Part shown: positions 41,962-51,702 of the stretch, piece after piece
Numbering within the stretch: position 1 is the stretch's first letter
Layout: each line of letters opens with the position of its first letter
Assembly (NCBI RefSeq): GCF_001460935.1
Contig: NZ_LN906597.1
Location: 544,768 to 608,767, forward strand
Source of the DNA: Candidatus Ichthyocystis hellenicum
Lineage (GTDB): Bacteria > Pseudomonadota > Gammaproteobacteria > Burkholderiales > 2013Ark19i
Reading direction: 5' to 3'
Length of the DNA: 64,000 nt
Notes under the pieces: model-generated
Database searches by the model: none
What the model was told of the DNA's origin: nothing
The model's input: only the letters and a program-made list of their open reading frames with translations
Position numbers and translations under genes: made by a program

Positions 41962-43928
41962 TGTTAGATCATGATCAGCATATTTTTGGTCCGTGGAAGC
42001 TTTCACTCGATCGAAACGGAGTGGCGAATCTTGTTTTGTGTGTTCCTGACAGTACAGTTAATGCTTTGTCGCGTCATGTTATTAGAACATTAAATGATGC
42101 TTTAGATACTCTTTCTAAGATAGATCATAGGGGGATAATATTTTCCTCTGGGGCTTCTAATTTTAGCGTTGGTGCTGATGTTCACGAAATGTTGTCAATT
42201 ACTAGGCTCGAAGAAGTAAAAGATTTTATTGTAGAAGGTTGGAATGTGCTGATGCGCATAGCTGATTGGCCAGAAATTACAGTTGCTAAAATACATGGGT
42301 TTTGTTTGGGTGGCGGGTTGGAATTGGCGCTAGCTTGTAATTTTCGTGTAGCATCGAATTCTTTGGCGACCAAATTTGCTCTGCCAGAGGTGAAATTGGG
42401 AATCTTTCCTCTTTGGGGAGGGGTTATGCGCCTTCCTCAGTTAATTGGTGCTGTGAAAGCTTTTGATTTAATTCTATCTGGGCGTACTGTGACGGCTAAG
42501 GCGGCTAGTAAGATGGGTTTGGTTGATCTTTCAGTTCCGTTGCGTGTATTGGACATAGCTGCTAATTCTTGTTTTAGTGCCGATCCTAAGTTAGCACCGA
42601 AGAAAAAAGCTTTGGGTTTTGTTGATAAACTTTTGACTAATACGCCTTTAAGGTTGATAACGTTGAGTTTAGCGCGTAGGCAGTTGCGTGCTAAGGTTAT
42701 GTTTGAGCATTATCCGACGCCATATTTAATTTTAGATGTCTGGAAGAGATTTTGGGGTAATCCTCTGCTGATTCCAGAAAATGATTCTTCCTCAATTTCA
42801 AATTTTCTTCGATCTACAACTGCAGTTAGTTTGTTTCGTGTTTTTTCTTTGCAAGAAAGATTGAAGTCTTTTGGCAAAAGTGATCTTGTTTCTCCTGTAA
42901 CTCATATACATGTTATTGGTGCTGGTATCATGGGAGGGGATGTTGCGGCCTGGTGTGCCTCGAAGGGCATTAGAGTTACTCTTCAGGATTTGTCTACGCA
43001 AAATATCGGCTCAGCTTTAAAGAGAGCCTATGTTTGGTATAACAAAAAATTGAAAGATCCCATTTTAGTACAGAAAGCAATTGATCTGTTGGTGCCTGAT
43101 GTTCATGGATATGGCATTTCTAGGGCTGATATTATTTTTGAAGCTGTTGTTGAGGATATTGAAGTTAAAAGAAAAATTTTTAGCGAGATTGAGCTGCGTG
43201 CTCGTTCTGACGCGCTTTTGGTAACTAATACCTCAAGCATAACTATAGAAAGTTTGGCAAAGTCGCTGTCTTCTTCTAAACGTATTGCGGGATTGCACTT
43301 TTTTAATCCTGTTCCTATGATGCCCCTGGTAGAGATTGTTAGAGGAGAGCAAACTGAAGATAGTGTTATAGAGAGACTGTTATGCTTTGTGCGGCAAATC
43401 GACAAGCTTCCTTTAGCAGTTAAGAGTGTTCCTGGATTTTTAGTGAATCGTGTTTTAGGGCCCTATATTTTGGGAGCGTTGATACTGATAGAGACAGATA
43501 ATTTGTTGCCTGAAGCTGTTGATGATGGAGCAAGACGTTTTGGTATGCCTATGGGGCCGGTTGAGTTAGCTGATTATGTAGGATTAGATGTTTGCCTTGA
43601 TTCTGGTAAATCTATGGGAATGTCTGCTAAGGTTCCTGAAACATTGAATCGATTAGTTTCAGAGAAAAAGTTAGGGAGAAAATCTAGGGCAGGGTACTAC
43701 TCGTATGATCACAAGTTGAGTCCAGTTAAATCTAAAAATTTTTCCCCGATCGATGAGGCTACAGTAGATCGTATTATGAAGCCTATTTATGACTGGACTA
43801 AGCGTTGTGTTGAAGAGGGTGTTGTCGAAGATGAAGATCTTGCTGATGCTGGTATGATTTTTGGGGCTGGTTTTGCACCATTTTTGGGAGGACCGATGTT
43901 TGATTCGAAGAGACGTAGTGTTAAGTAG
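41958..43928 (+). CDS. fadJ: Enoyl-CoA hydratase / 3-hydroxyacyl-CoA dehydrogenase fusion (FadJ/FadB-like)
   Basis: 656 residues from ATG 41958. The N-terminal crotonase domain has both catalytic glutamates: GGGLELALAC and FALPEVKLGIFPLWGG. The dehydrogenase Rossmann motif HVIGAGIMGGDVAAWCAS begins near residue 317, followed by NTSSITI and HFFNPVPMMPLVEIV, and the C-terminal substrate domain has GPVELADYVGLDVC. Pairs with the thiolase as the trifunctional-type complex. FadJ versus FadB cannot be decided without a tree. Confidence 0.9.
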   Translation: MMLDHDQHIFGPWKLSLDRNGVANLVLCVPDSTVNALSRHVIRTLNDALDTLSKIDHRGIIFSSGASNFSVGADVHEMLSITRLEEVKDFIVEGWNVLMRIADWPEITVAKIHGFCLGGGLELALACNFRVASNSLATKFALPEVKLGIFPLWGGVMRLPQLIGAVKAFDLILSGRTVTAKAASKMGLVDLSVPLRVLDIAANSCFSADPKLAPKKKALGFVDKLLTNTPLRLITLSLARRQLRAKVMFEHYPTPYLILDVWKRFWGNPLLIPENDSSSISNFLRSTTAVSLFRVFSLQERLKSFGKSDLVSPVTHIHVIGAGIMGGDVAAWCASKGIRVTLQDLSTQNIGSALKRAYVWYNKKLKDPILVQKAIDLLVPDVHGYGISRADIIFEAVVEDIEVKRKIFSEIELRARSDALLVTNTSSITIESLAKSLSSSKRIAGLHFFNPVPMMPLVEIVRGEQTEDSVIERLLCFVRQIDKLPLAVKSVPGFLVNRVLGPYILGALILIETDNLLPEAVDDGARRFGMPMGPVELADYVGLDVCLDSGKSMGMSAKVPETLNRLVSEKKLGRKSRAGYYSYDHKLSPVKSKNFSPIDEATVDRIMKPIYDWTKRCVEEGVVEDEDLADAGMIFGAGFAPFLGGPMFDSKRRSVK

Positions 43929-43960
43929 ATTATCAAGATAAATTTTAGGGTGTGTTTTGT

Positions 43961-45409
43961 ATGATTTATATTAAGAGGTTTGCTTCTGCTGTTTTTCTTT
44001 TGTTGATTTGTTTTGTTTATGCTGAGCGGTACGGGTATGCATCAGGATTTTCCTTATACGAGAATACTTCTACTTTGGAAGGTATGGCAATTGCCGGTGT
44101 TGCTGCTGTTCCCGATGTGGGGGTCGTTTTTTTTAATCCAGCCGCAGCGTCTTTTCTTCCCAAATCTAAGCAAAAAGAGATAGCAATAGGCGGACATTAT
44201 ATTCGGTTAAACTTATTGTTTAAAAACGATGGTTCTAAGCAGCCTGGGTTTCCTCCAATTTCTCCTCTACCTACTGAATCTGAAGGTGCTGAATCTTCTT
44301 CTTCTGCTTTTATTCCCAACATCTCTGTGAGTTTTCCCTTATCGAAGGATATGGTAGGTGGGATTTTTCTAGGAGTTCCATTTGGTTTGTCGACGGATTA
44401 TGGTGATCGTTGGGTCGGTAGGTACTATGCTACTCTTTCTGATGTTAAGTCGTTTTTGTTTAATCCGTTTTTGTCTTTGCGAGTTAATCCTCACTTGTCT
44501 TTTGCTTTGGGATTCAATGTCCTGTACTTTCAGCCTGATTTAGAGCAGCAGATAAATTTATCTGAAGCTATTGCTCAATCTTTAAGCAAGCAAGTGGGTC
44601 GTACCTTATCTTCTCTATGTACCTCAGCGTTGCCTTCTCAGTACAAACGTCTTCAGACCTACGTAGATCTGGTTTGCACAGGAAGAGGTAATGCCAAATC
44701 TAGTTTCTCAGGTAGTGTCTTTAGTACAGGCTGGAATGCTGGGGTTATGTACCAGCCTGTGGATAGTTGGCGTTTTGGTTTGAGTTATAGACAGGGTTAT
44801 TCATTGCAGGTAAATGGTGTGATTGGGATCACAGATTTCGATCCCAATTTTGCCATATTTCAGGGGTTGTCTCCAGCTGATGGACCAGCTAGTTTGAAGA
44901 GTCGTTCTGGTAAAGCTCACATAGATTTACCAAACCTATTGGATATCAGTGCCTTTCATAAAATTAACGATCGTTTTGATATTTCTCTTGATATTCGTCG
45001 ACAAGGATGGTCAAAGACAAAGTACTTGGTTCTTAGTGATTCCATAGGTGATGTGAGGTCTGTTTTTTTGGACGCCCGCACGACATGGGGAGTTCATGTT
45101 GGGGGGCAATATCTATATTCTGATAACGTGACTCTCAGGAGCGGGTTATTTCTAGAGCAGGGCTTTTCGTCTAGAGACGAACGCTATTTGTTGCCACGAT
45201 TGCCTGATACTGATCGTTTAGGTTTGGCTTGTGGTGCTACTTACTCTGTTTCTCCTGCGAGCAATTTATCGGTGAGTATGTTGTATGTGACATCTATTAG
45301 TTCTGCAAAGATTGCAGCTGATGTAGATCGTATTTCATTTGGAATACTGAAGGGTAGTTTTGATGCTCATGCATGGGCTTTTAGCGCTCAGTATATCTAT
45401 GATTTTTGA
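43961..45409 (+). CDS. FadL/OmpP1 family outer membrane fatty-acid transporter
   Basis: 482 residues from ATG 43961 (AGGGTG upstream; GTG 43952 possible). Signal peptide, then the mature start SGFSLYENTSTLEGMAIAG and NPAAASFLP, the FadL hatch signature. The rest alternates as a 14-strand barrel and ends with a terminal aromatic strand AWAFSAQYIYDF. Imports long-chain fatty acids across the outer membrane, feeding FadE and the enzymes around it. Confidence 0.9.
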   Translation: MIYIKRFASAVFLLLICFVYAERYGYASGFSLYENTSTLEGMAIAGVAAVPDVGVVFFNPAAASFLPKSKQKEIAIGGHYIRLNLLFKNDGSKQPGFPPISPLPTESEGAESSSSAFIPNISVSFPLSKDMVGGIFLGVPFGLSTDYGDRWVGRYYATLSDVKSFLFNPFLSLRVNPHLSFALGFNVLYFQPDLEQQINLSEAIAQSLSKQVGRTLSSLCTSALPSQYKRLQTYVDLVCTGRGNAKSSFSGSVFSTGWNAGVMYQPVDSWRFGLSYRQGYSLQVNGVIGITDFDPNFAIFQGLSPADGPASLKSRSGKAHIDLPNLLDISAFHKINDRFDISLDIRRQGWSKTKYLVLSDSIGDVRSVFLDARTTWGVHVGGQYLYSDNVTLRSGLFLEQGFSSRDERYLLPRLPDTDRLGLACGATYSVSPASNLSVSMLYVTSISSAKIAADVDRISFGILKGSFDAHAWAFSAQYIYDF

Positions 45410-45851
45410 TAATGATAAGTTAGGGGGGCTTGTGGATTGGTCAATTTTAGATGGGTTGCGGGAGAAACATCAATCTGAAGCGGGTGTTCCTTTTCTTGAT
45501 GCAAAAGAAGCTTATTGGGTGCTAAATGTCCAAAATGAAAGAAAATTTATTTTGGTAGATGTGAGAACTGATGGTGAGTTGCTGCTATCAGGCACGCCAA
45601 AAGGTAGTGTTAACATTGTTTGGGCTGTTCGTGGGGAAGAAAACGTTAATTTCATCAATGAGCTTGCTAGTTTAGTTCCGTCTAAATCGCAAAATATTAT
45701 ATTTATGTGCCGTAGTGGTGTTCGTTCTATGTGTGCGGCAGAAGCTGCTTTGGGTGCCGGTTACGAAAATGTATATAATTTGAATGGTGGTTTTAACGCA
45801 ATTTCAGTAACTACTCCAGATTGGGTTGATGAGTGGGAGTTGCATGGATAG
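45399..45851 (+). CDS. Rhodanese-like domain protein
   Basis: 150 residues from ATG 45399, overlapping the FadL stop by 11 bp. FILVDVRTDGELLLSGTPKGS, active-site CRSGVRS with the catalytic cysteine, then GYENVYNLNGGF. A single sulfurtransferase domain. Its place inside a beta-oxidation operon is unexplained. An ATG at 45360 would extend it into FadL and is rejected. Confidence 0.85.
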   Translation: MIFDNDKLGGLVDWSILDGLREKHQSEAGVPFLDAKEAYWVLNVQNERKFILVDVRTDGELLLSGTPKGSVNIVWAVRGEENVNFINELASLVPSKSQNIIFMCRSGVRSMCAAEAALGAGYENVYNLNGGFNAISVTTPDWVDEWELHG

Positions 45852-46692
45852 GTCTATGAAAGTTGCTGTGTTTGGTTCGGGAACGATGGGTAGTGGCATT
45901 GCTCAGGTTGTTGCCGCTGCTGGTTTTTCCGTCGTTGTCGTTGATTTGGATACGTCTTCATTAGATAGGTCGAGGGTTTCAGTAGAAAACAGTCTTGATC
46001 GGTTAATCAAGAAGGGTTTGATTTCCTCTTCTGATAAAGTGGATGCACTGTCACGCATAAGCTGGGAAATTTCTGCCGATGGTATTGATTCCTTGTCTCT
46101 AGTTATTGAAGCTATTCCGGAGGAAGTTTCTTTAAAGGCTGATCTTATTCAACGCGTCAGTGATAATTACCCCGATGTTTTATTTGCTTCTAATACTTCC
46201 TCTATTTCTTTGTCTCGTTTGGCTAGTTTTTCTTCATCTCCAGAGAATGTTATTGGTTTGCATTTCTTTAATCCCGTTCCTGTCATGAAGTTAGTTGAAG
46301 TAATTCGTGCTCTACAAACTAGCGATAGTACTTTTGAGAGAGCTTTGTCTTTTACCAAAGAGCTTGGCAAGACTCCAATTTGTGTCGCCAATAAGCCAGG
46401 TTTTGCAGTTAACCGCATATTGTTGGTTATGCTTAATGAGGCATTTTTTGCGTACTCCGAAGGAGTTGCTAGTGTTGAGGATATTGATGAAGCAATGAAG
46501 CTCGGATGTAATCACCCCATAGGACCATTAGCCTTAGCTGATATGATAGGGCTGGACGTATGTTTGATGGTCTGTGAGCAATTTTACGAACAATTCTGTG
46601 ACTCAAAGTACAGACCATGTCCGCTGTTGAGGGAAATGGTAGAGGCGGGATTTATTGGCAAGAAATCAGGAAGAGGATTCTACAGGTACTGA
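45844..46692 (+). CDS. 3-hydroxybutyryl-CoA dehydrogenase (short 3-hydroxyacyl-CoA dehydrogenase)
   Basis: 282 residues from ATG 45844 (GGGAG 6 nt upstream; ATG 45856 also plausible). NAD motif VFGSGTMGSGIAQVVAA, SNTSSISLSRLA, catalytic-histidine region GLHFFNPVPVMKLVEV, and C-terminal GPLALADMIGLDVCL. Stand-alone dehydrogenase for short-chain substrates, complementing the fusion upstream. Overlaps the rhodanese stop; last gene of the cluster before the tRNAs. Confidence 0.9.
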   Translation: MDRSMKVAVFGSGTMGSGIAQVVAAAGFSVVVVDLDTSSLDRSRVSVENSLDRLIKKGLISSSDKVDALSRISWEISADGIDSLSLVIEAIPEEVSLKADLIQRVSDNYPDVLFASNTSSISLSRLASFSSSPENVIGLHFFNPVPVMKLVEVIRALQTSDSTFERALSFTKELGKTPICVANKPGFAVNRILLVMLNEAFFAYSEGVASVEDIDEAMKLGCNHPIGPLALADMIGLDVCLMVCEQFYEQFCDSKYRPCPLLREMVEAGFIGKKSGRGFYRY

Positions 46693-46698
46693 AAATTA

Positions 46699-46775
<77 letters not shown>

Positions 46776-46822
46776 AAATCAGCATTATAGCACACATAAA
46801 TAGGTAAAGTCTCCCCCTTTTT

Positions 46823-46914
46823 TGGCGGAGACGGTGGGATTCGAACCCACGAAACGGTTTAAGCCGTTTACTACATTTCCAGTGTAGCCCCTTCGGCCGC
46901 TCGGACACGTCTCC
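46823..46914 (-). tRNA. tRNA-Ser (GGA)
   Basis: Minus strand: GGAGACG acceptor, long variable arm (AAACGGCTTAAACCGTTT), anticodon loop CTGGAAA (GGA), T-arm GGGTTCGAATCCC, CCA encoded. The long variable arm identifies it as a serine tRNA. Confidence 0.94.
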
Positions 46915-46978
46915 GTCCGGAGAAATTGTAGCACATAATGCAGCGGCTTTTGTTTCTTTGCTTGTAGGGATGTGATTT

Positions 46979-47983
46979 ATGGATTTTGATTTGTACTTTC
47001 AACATATTTTGGCAGCTGATGTTTCTCGTTTTGCACTTAGTACTCCTATTGACTATCTTTCTGCTATTAGCAATAGATTGGGGTGTCGTGTTTTTTCAAA
47101 ACGAGAAGATCTCCAACCAGTACATTCATTTAAGATTAGAGGGGTAAGTTATAAGCTGTCACAATTGCTTAAGTGTAAATTAGGTGGGGTTTTGGTTGCT
47201 CCTTCTACCGGTAATCATGCAGTGAGTGTTTCGTATTGTGCACAAACCTTAGGATATGAAGTGGTGGTGGTTATGCCTCAGCAGACACCACGAATTAAAA
47301 TAGATACTGCTTCTAAGTTGTGTAAGGAGGTTATTATATCTGGTGAAAATTGTCAGCAATCCTGTCGTTTTGCTGAGGATTTAGCCGCACAAATTGGTGC
47401 TGTTCTTGTTCATCCTTATGATGATCCTGATATTATTGTTGGTCATGCTACTATGGCTAGGGAAATTGTTTCTCAACTTAATTATCAACAAATAAAAGCT
47501 ATTTTTGTACCTATAGGTGGTGGTGCGCTGATTTCTTCTGTGGCTCTCTATATGAGGAGAATGATGCCGAAAACAAAAATTATTGGTGTACAGTATGATG
47601 GGTGTGATGGGATGAGACTTTCTTTGCGAGCAGGAAAGGTAATTGTTCATAAGCCATTGAGTTCCTTTGCTTCTGCTATTGCAACAGAGAAAGTAGGAGA
47701 AGAGACGTTTCGGATCTGCAACAAACTAATAGATGATGTTATGGTGGTAGGTTACGAGGCTGTTGTTGCAGCAATAGATGATTTTTACCGGCACTGCCGA
47801 ATAGTGTTGGAGCCGGCAGGGGCCATCTCGTTAGCAGCACTCAAAGAATGGTGCCCAAAGAACAGCTACGGCTCTACTGATGTTATGGTCACATTGGCGT
47901 GTGGGTCCAACGCCGATCTTTCATTACTGTTCAACAATCATAGTACAATTCAAACTCAGCAGGATGTATGTACGAGCGAGTAA
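46979..47983 (+). CDS. Threonine/serine dehydratase-like PLP enzyme
   Basis: 334 residues, fold-type II PLP enzyme. PLP lysine in HSFKIRGVSY (about 54), substrate loop STGNHAVSVSYCA, phosphate site GGGALISS, and a C-terminal serine/cysteine region TLACGSNAD. Ends without an ACT regulatory domain, so catabolic or unregulated. It deaminates threonine or serine to a keto acid; which is preferred cannot be told. AGGGATG upstream of ATG. Overlaps convergent glnA by 53 bp. Confidence 0.82.
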   Translation: MDFDLYFQHILAADVSRFALSTPIDYLSAISNRLGCRVFSKREDLQPVHSFKIRGVSYKLSQLLKCKLGGVLVAPSTGNHAVSVSYCAQTLGYEVVVVMPQQTPRIKIDTASKLCKEVIISGENCQQSCRFAEDLAAQIGAVLVHPYDDPDIIVGHATMAREIVSQLNYQQIKAIFVPIGGGALISSVALYMRRMMPKTKIIGVQYDGCDGMRLSLRAGKVIVHKPLSSFASAIATEKVGEETFRICNKLIDDVMVVGYEAVVAAIDDFYRHCRIVLEPAGAISLAALKEWCPKNSYGSTDVMVTLACGSNADLSLLFNNHSTIQTQQDVCTSE

Positions 47984-49343
47984 GTTGGGACTCCAGCGAT
48001 TTGGTTCCTATGTATGCATCAATGAAGTCATGGCTTAATATACCCGGGGCAACAAGAAAATCTCGATCTAAATCCAGTTCTTTTAATGCTTCGTCAATCG
48101 ATTCCGAGAACTGAGGGATCGACAGTATGTCTTTGTTGTTGGCTATGTTGTAAAGATTTTTGTCCACCGGTTCTCCTGGATCGATCTGATTAATAATCCC
48201 GTCTAAACCAGCCATTAAAAGAGCAGCTTGAGCTAGATACGGATTTGCAGAAGGATCGGGAAACCGTACTTCAATTCGACGAGATGAGTCGGAGGAGGAA
48301 TACGGTATGCGAATGGCGGCAGATCTGTTTTTGGCCGAATAAGTAATTCTTACTGGCGCTTCATACCCAGCTATCAGCCTTCGATAAGAGTTTATTGTAG
48401 GATTAGTGAATGCATTGAGGGCACGAGCATGTTTCAAAATTCCACCAATGTAAAAAAGCGCCGTCTGTGAAAGTCCAATTTTGTCATTTCCAGCGAATAT
48501 ATTTTTGCCATTTTTCCAGATAGACTGGTGACAGTGCATTCCGGATCCATTATCTCCTATTATTGGTTTGGGCATGAACGTTACCGTTTTGTTGAATCTA
48601 GATGCTGCATTTTTTATTACATACTTAACCAGTTGTACCCAATCAGACCGTTGTACCAAAGTAGAAAATTTAGTTCCGATTTCACATTGCCCGAAAGATC
48701 CAACTTCATGGTGATGAATTTCAACGGGGACGCCAACACTTTCCAATAAGCAACTGACCCATGATCGGAAATCATGGAAACTGTCAGTAGGAGGTAGTGC
48801 CATGTACCCACCCTTTAATTTTGGGTAGTGGCCAGTATTACAGGTATTGGCAGATGAAATATTAGCTTCACAGGATTCTATTTTATAGAAACAGTCAGCT
48901 TGTTCACATCCCCATGAAACTTTGTCAAAAATGAAAAATTCGAGCTCAGGACCAAAAAAGGCACTGTCACCTATTCCAGATGATTTTAGATAATTTTCAG
49001 CACGTTGGGCGATAGTTCTAGGATCCCTGTCGTAACCTTTTCCATCAGCTGGGTCCACGACGTTACAGAAGAAAAAAAGAGTTTTCTCTTGGAAAAAGGG
49101 ATCAAGCATAGCGGTATCTAGATCAGGCAGCAAAACCATATCTGACATGTGAATGCTTTTCCAGGCAGGGAAAGAAGAACCGTCTATGGTTTGTCCTTCA
49201 AAAATTTGCTCTTCAGAAATGGTTGAGGCTGGTACTGTTAGGTGGCAATGGCGGCCAAAAATGTCTGAAAATCTATAATCCAGGAAGCGGATATTTTCAT
49301 TCTTAATACGAGAAACAATATCAGAAGGTTTACTGCTGGCCAT
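47931..49343 (-). CDS. glnA: Glutamine synthetase type I
   Basis: 470 residues. DYRFSDIFGRHCHLTVP, DGSSFPAWKSIHMSDM, the metal/ATP region GSGMHCHQSIWKNGKN, and the glutamate site RRLIAGYEAPV are in order. Tyr398 in KNLYNIA is the adenylylation tyrosine, so regulation by GlnE is likely. C-terminus EFELYYDC is normal for the family. Makes glutamine from glutamate and ammonia. Confidence 0.95.
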   Translation of the reverse strand: MASSKPSDIVSRIKNENIRFLDYRFSDIFGRHCHLTVPASTISEEQIFEGQTIDGSSFPAWKSIHMSDMVLLPDLDTAMLDPFFQEKTLFFFCNVVDPADGKGYDRDPRTIAQRAENYLKSSGIGDSAFFGPELEFFIFDKVSWGCEQADCFYKIESCEANISSANTCNTGHYPKLKGGYMALPPTDSFHDFRSWVSCLLESVGVPVEIHHHEVGSFGQCEIGTKFSTLVQRSDWVQLVKYVIKNAASRFNKTVTFMPKPIIGDNGSGMHCHQSIWKNGKNIFAGNDKIGLSQTALFYIGGILKHARALNAFTNPTINSYRRLIAGYEAPVRITYSAKNRSAAIRIPYSSSDSSRRIEVRFPDPSANPYLAQAALLMAGLDGIINQIDPGEPVDKNLYNIANNKDILSIPQFSESIDEALKELDLDRDFLVAPGILSHDFIDAYIGTKSLESQLTRSYIHPAEFELYYDC

Positions 49344-49577
49344 AAAGCTAATCTCTCTTCGATTATTAAAGTTCCTACTACAGTGGTGAATTATCTCATA
49401 TAAAAGTTTTTTGTTTATATATTTTTACCCTTTTTGTGACGATAGGGCCACTTGAATTAATAATAAAAATATATATTGCTACTTTCTATGTGAAAGAGTT
49501 TGACTATCAACGGCAAATGTTAGTAAAACGGAAAATAGTTTCATCACTTCCCAATCTTTTGGTTATAGGGTAAAAAA

Positions 49578-50762
49578 ATGAGAATAAGTTTTATTGCTGT
49601 ATTGATTGTTAGTTTTTTTGCTAGCTTTGCCCAATCAGAGTCACTTTCATATGCTTGGATTGAGGTGGTTCCAGGCACCGATCGTCCGTTGGAGTTGCGT
49701 GCTGTAGTGAATAAGACGCAGCGATGTCCTATTACTACAGTAGATGATAATAAACGCACAATGGTAGCTAGAAGAGTTTTTTTCTCTCATAAGCTTTGTT
49801 ACTTGTCTCTAAGGGGGACAGAAAATGTTGTTATGGGTTCTTACCATTGGAGGTTAAAAGAGGTTAATCGTGTATTGGTAGTTCCTTCCTGGGCTGATGT
49901 GTCGGTTAAGGATCGACGTAATTTGGTTATGTTGGCACAACACCAAAAGCCTGATTTGGTTGTTTTTATGGGTGATTATGTTGCACCTAAAGAACTTAAT
50001 CTAGGATGGAAATCTTGGACTAGGAACTTCTTGGACGAGTGGCAGATGCTTTTCTCTTCTGTGCCAGTTTTGTTTGCTAGGGGTCGGTATGAGGATTGTC
50101 GTCCTGCTGCGTATGATTTGTGGCATATTTTGTTACGGCCTATCATGAGCTCATTTAAATGTTCTCGTGGGAGTGGTACGTGGTTTGCTCGCTGGTCAAA
50201 TTTTTATGCACTAGTGCTTGATGATGCTATAGTTTCAGACCATTATGGTGGTGGACGCAAGTTATTGGCGGACGTAGAACGCCATCATGGGCCTACCCTT
50301 AATCCGCATCCTTGGGTTATTAGTCCTCACCCTATTTTCTGCGAGCAAAGTGTATTCAAAAATGTTCCTACTTGCAAAGATGATAAGTTGCGCTTGTACC
50401 TGGAAAGTTGGCTTATTCGGCATACAAGCTTGGTTATAGCTAAAGATGAGTATGTTTCTCGAATGGAGCATTTTGATGGCCTACCACTACAGGCAGTTTT
50501 GGGTAGACGTAATTACTATCTGAGCTCGGTTGATTTTTCCCCGGAGGGAATAAAGGATGTGGATACGAACAAAGTATATGCTTCTCCTGAAGCAAGTTTG
50601 GCCGTCTTTGATTATCACGACCATTTGGTTAAGAACAGCCATTGGGATATGCGCTGGTTTGATCAAGCACTTAATATTTTAGAGACCTGTTTTTTGGAAG
50701 TAAGGAAAGTCAACTGCTCTGGAAAATTTTCGTATAAAATTTTTCCACAAAAAAAACATTAG
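49578..50762 (+). CDS. Metallophosphoesterase-like secreted protein with degenerate active site
   Basis: 394 residues with a signal peptide (cleavage near FAQSES). Aligns by pattern to periplasmic calcineurin-like phosphoesterases of Betaproteobacteria, which carry GDTGCR, PDLVIHVGDYHY and RGNHESC. Here the first is PSWADVS, the second is PDLVVFMGDYV (aspartate kept) and the third is ARGRYEDC, so the asparagine and histidine are lost. SPHPIF remains near the C-terminal metal region. Probably not a working metal phosphoesterase. Convergent with trbL, 4 bp apart. Confidence 0.6.
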   Translation: MRISFIAVLIVSFFASFAQSESLSYAWIEVVPGTDRPLELRAVVNKTQRCPITTVDDNKRTMVARRVFFSHKLCYLSLRGTENVVMGSYHWRLKEVNRVLVVPSWADVSVKDRRNLVMLAQHQKPDLVVFMGDYVAPKELNLGWKSWTRNFLDEWQMLFSSVPVLFARGRYEDCRPAAYDLWHILLRPIMSSFKCSRGSGTWFARWSNFYALVLDDAIVSDHYGGGRKLLADVERHHGPTLNPHPWVISPHPIFCEQSVFKNVPTCKDDKLRLYLESWLIRHTSLVIAKDEYVSRMEHFDGLPLQAVLGRRNYYLSSVDFSPEGIKDVDTNKVYASPEASLAVFDYHDHLVKNSHWDMRWFDQALNILETCFLEVRKVNCSGKFSYKIFPQKKH

Positions 50763-50766
50763 TGCA

Positions 50767-51702
50767 TTAGCGTTTTTTATACCGAAGAGATTCCTTCAGG
50801 GACATAGTTCTTTCCTCCGGTGGTGAGTCAGGATATTTAGACATGTTACGAATGTCAAGGTGTTGTCTAAGATGATGAGATGATATATTCATCCCCCCGC
50901 TGATAATGCCTCGGCATATGTCTGGTATTTGCCAAAAAAGAGTCAGAAAAATAAAGCATATAATCATTATTAAAATTAATATAGTTTGATCTGGTGATAT
51001 ATACCCCGGGATTAGAGTTTTATGTAATTGATCTAAATGTTTTATGCTGGCCCGACATATGTATGACATGGATGATCCTACTATTTGATAAAGGGATGCA
51101 CTAATGGTGAATTTTAACCAGCCTTGAAATATAAACTGACAAGGTTTTATCAGTAGCCAGGGAAACAAAATGGGACCTAGCATGAGGCTGACTGATAACA
51201 GTACTCCTCCCATGTAGAGAACTATTACGTACGCCGCCATCGTCAGTATTATTGCCAGCTCTGTTGCTGTTTTTAGTATAACGGCAGCAAAATTGCCAAG
51301 TGTTGCCGCAACTATTTTTTCTGGAGTAAGAGCAATATCACTAAGGAAAGAGCGCTCATTTATGCTGTTAAGTAAATCGAAAAAAATGTTTAATGTTGAG
51401 TCCTGTTCAGTTGGGCTGATTTTTTTTGCTAGCAGATTAATATTATTAAAAAAGAAGTGCGCTATAAATGAATCCCAATTTGTTAAAATGAAGAAGATTA
51501 TGCTCGCTATTAGAATATTTTTGAGCATTTCCACCAAAAATTGTTGATTATCTCCAATTACCATAGCCCATAATTGGTAGCCGATGGTGATTCCGAATAG
51601 TGTCCATGTTAGATCCTTGCCCTCATTTAAAAAAACGCCATTGAGCTGTTGGCTAGAATGCATAATTGTTTCACAAATGTTCTGAATAATTTGGCCGTTC
51701 AT
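50767..51702 (-). CDS. trbL: TrbL/VirB6-type inner membrane secretion component
   Basis: 311 residues with about six or seven hydrophobic segments, including LFGITIGYQLWAMVIG, an AAYVIVLYMGGVLLSVSLMLGPILFPWLL block and a last TM near ILIMIICFIFLTLFWQIP. The topology and the P-F-x-x-G-type cytoplasmic loops fit VirB6/TrbL, which forms part of the translocation channel. Start ATGA overlaps trbJ. It is the last gene of the operon here. Confidence 0.78.
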   Translation of the reverse strand: MNGQIIQNICETIMHSSQQLNGVFLNEGKDLTWTLFGITIGYQLWAMVIGDNQQFLVEMLKNILIASIIFFILTNWDSFIAHFFFNNINLLAKKISPTEQDSTLNIFFDLLNSINERSFLSDIALTPEKIVAATLGNFAAVILKTATELAIILTMAAYVIVLYMGGVLLSVSLMLGPILFPWLLIKPCQFIFQGWLKFTISASLYQIVGSSMSYICRASIKHLDQLHKTLIPGYISPDQTILILIMIICFIFLTLFWQIPDICRGIISGGMNISSHHLRQHLDIRNMSKYPDSPPEERTMSLKESLRYKKR

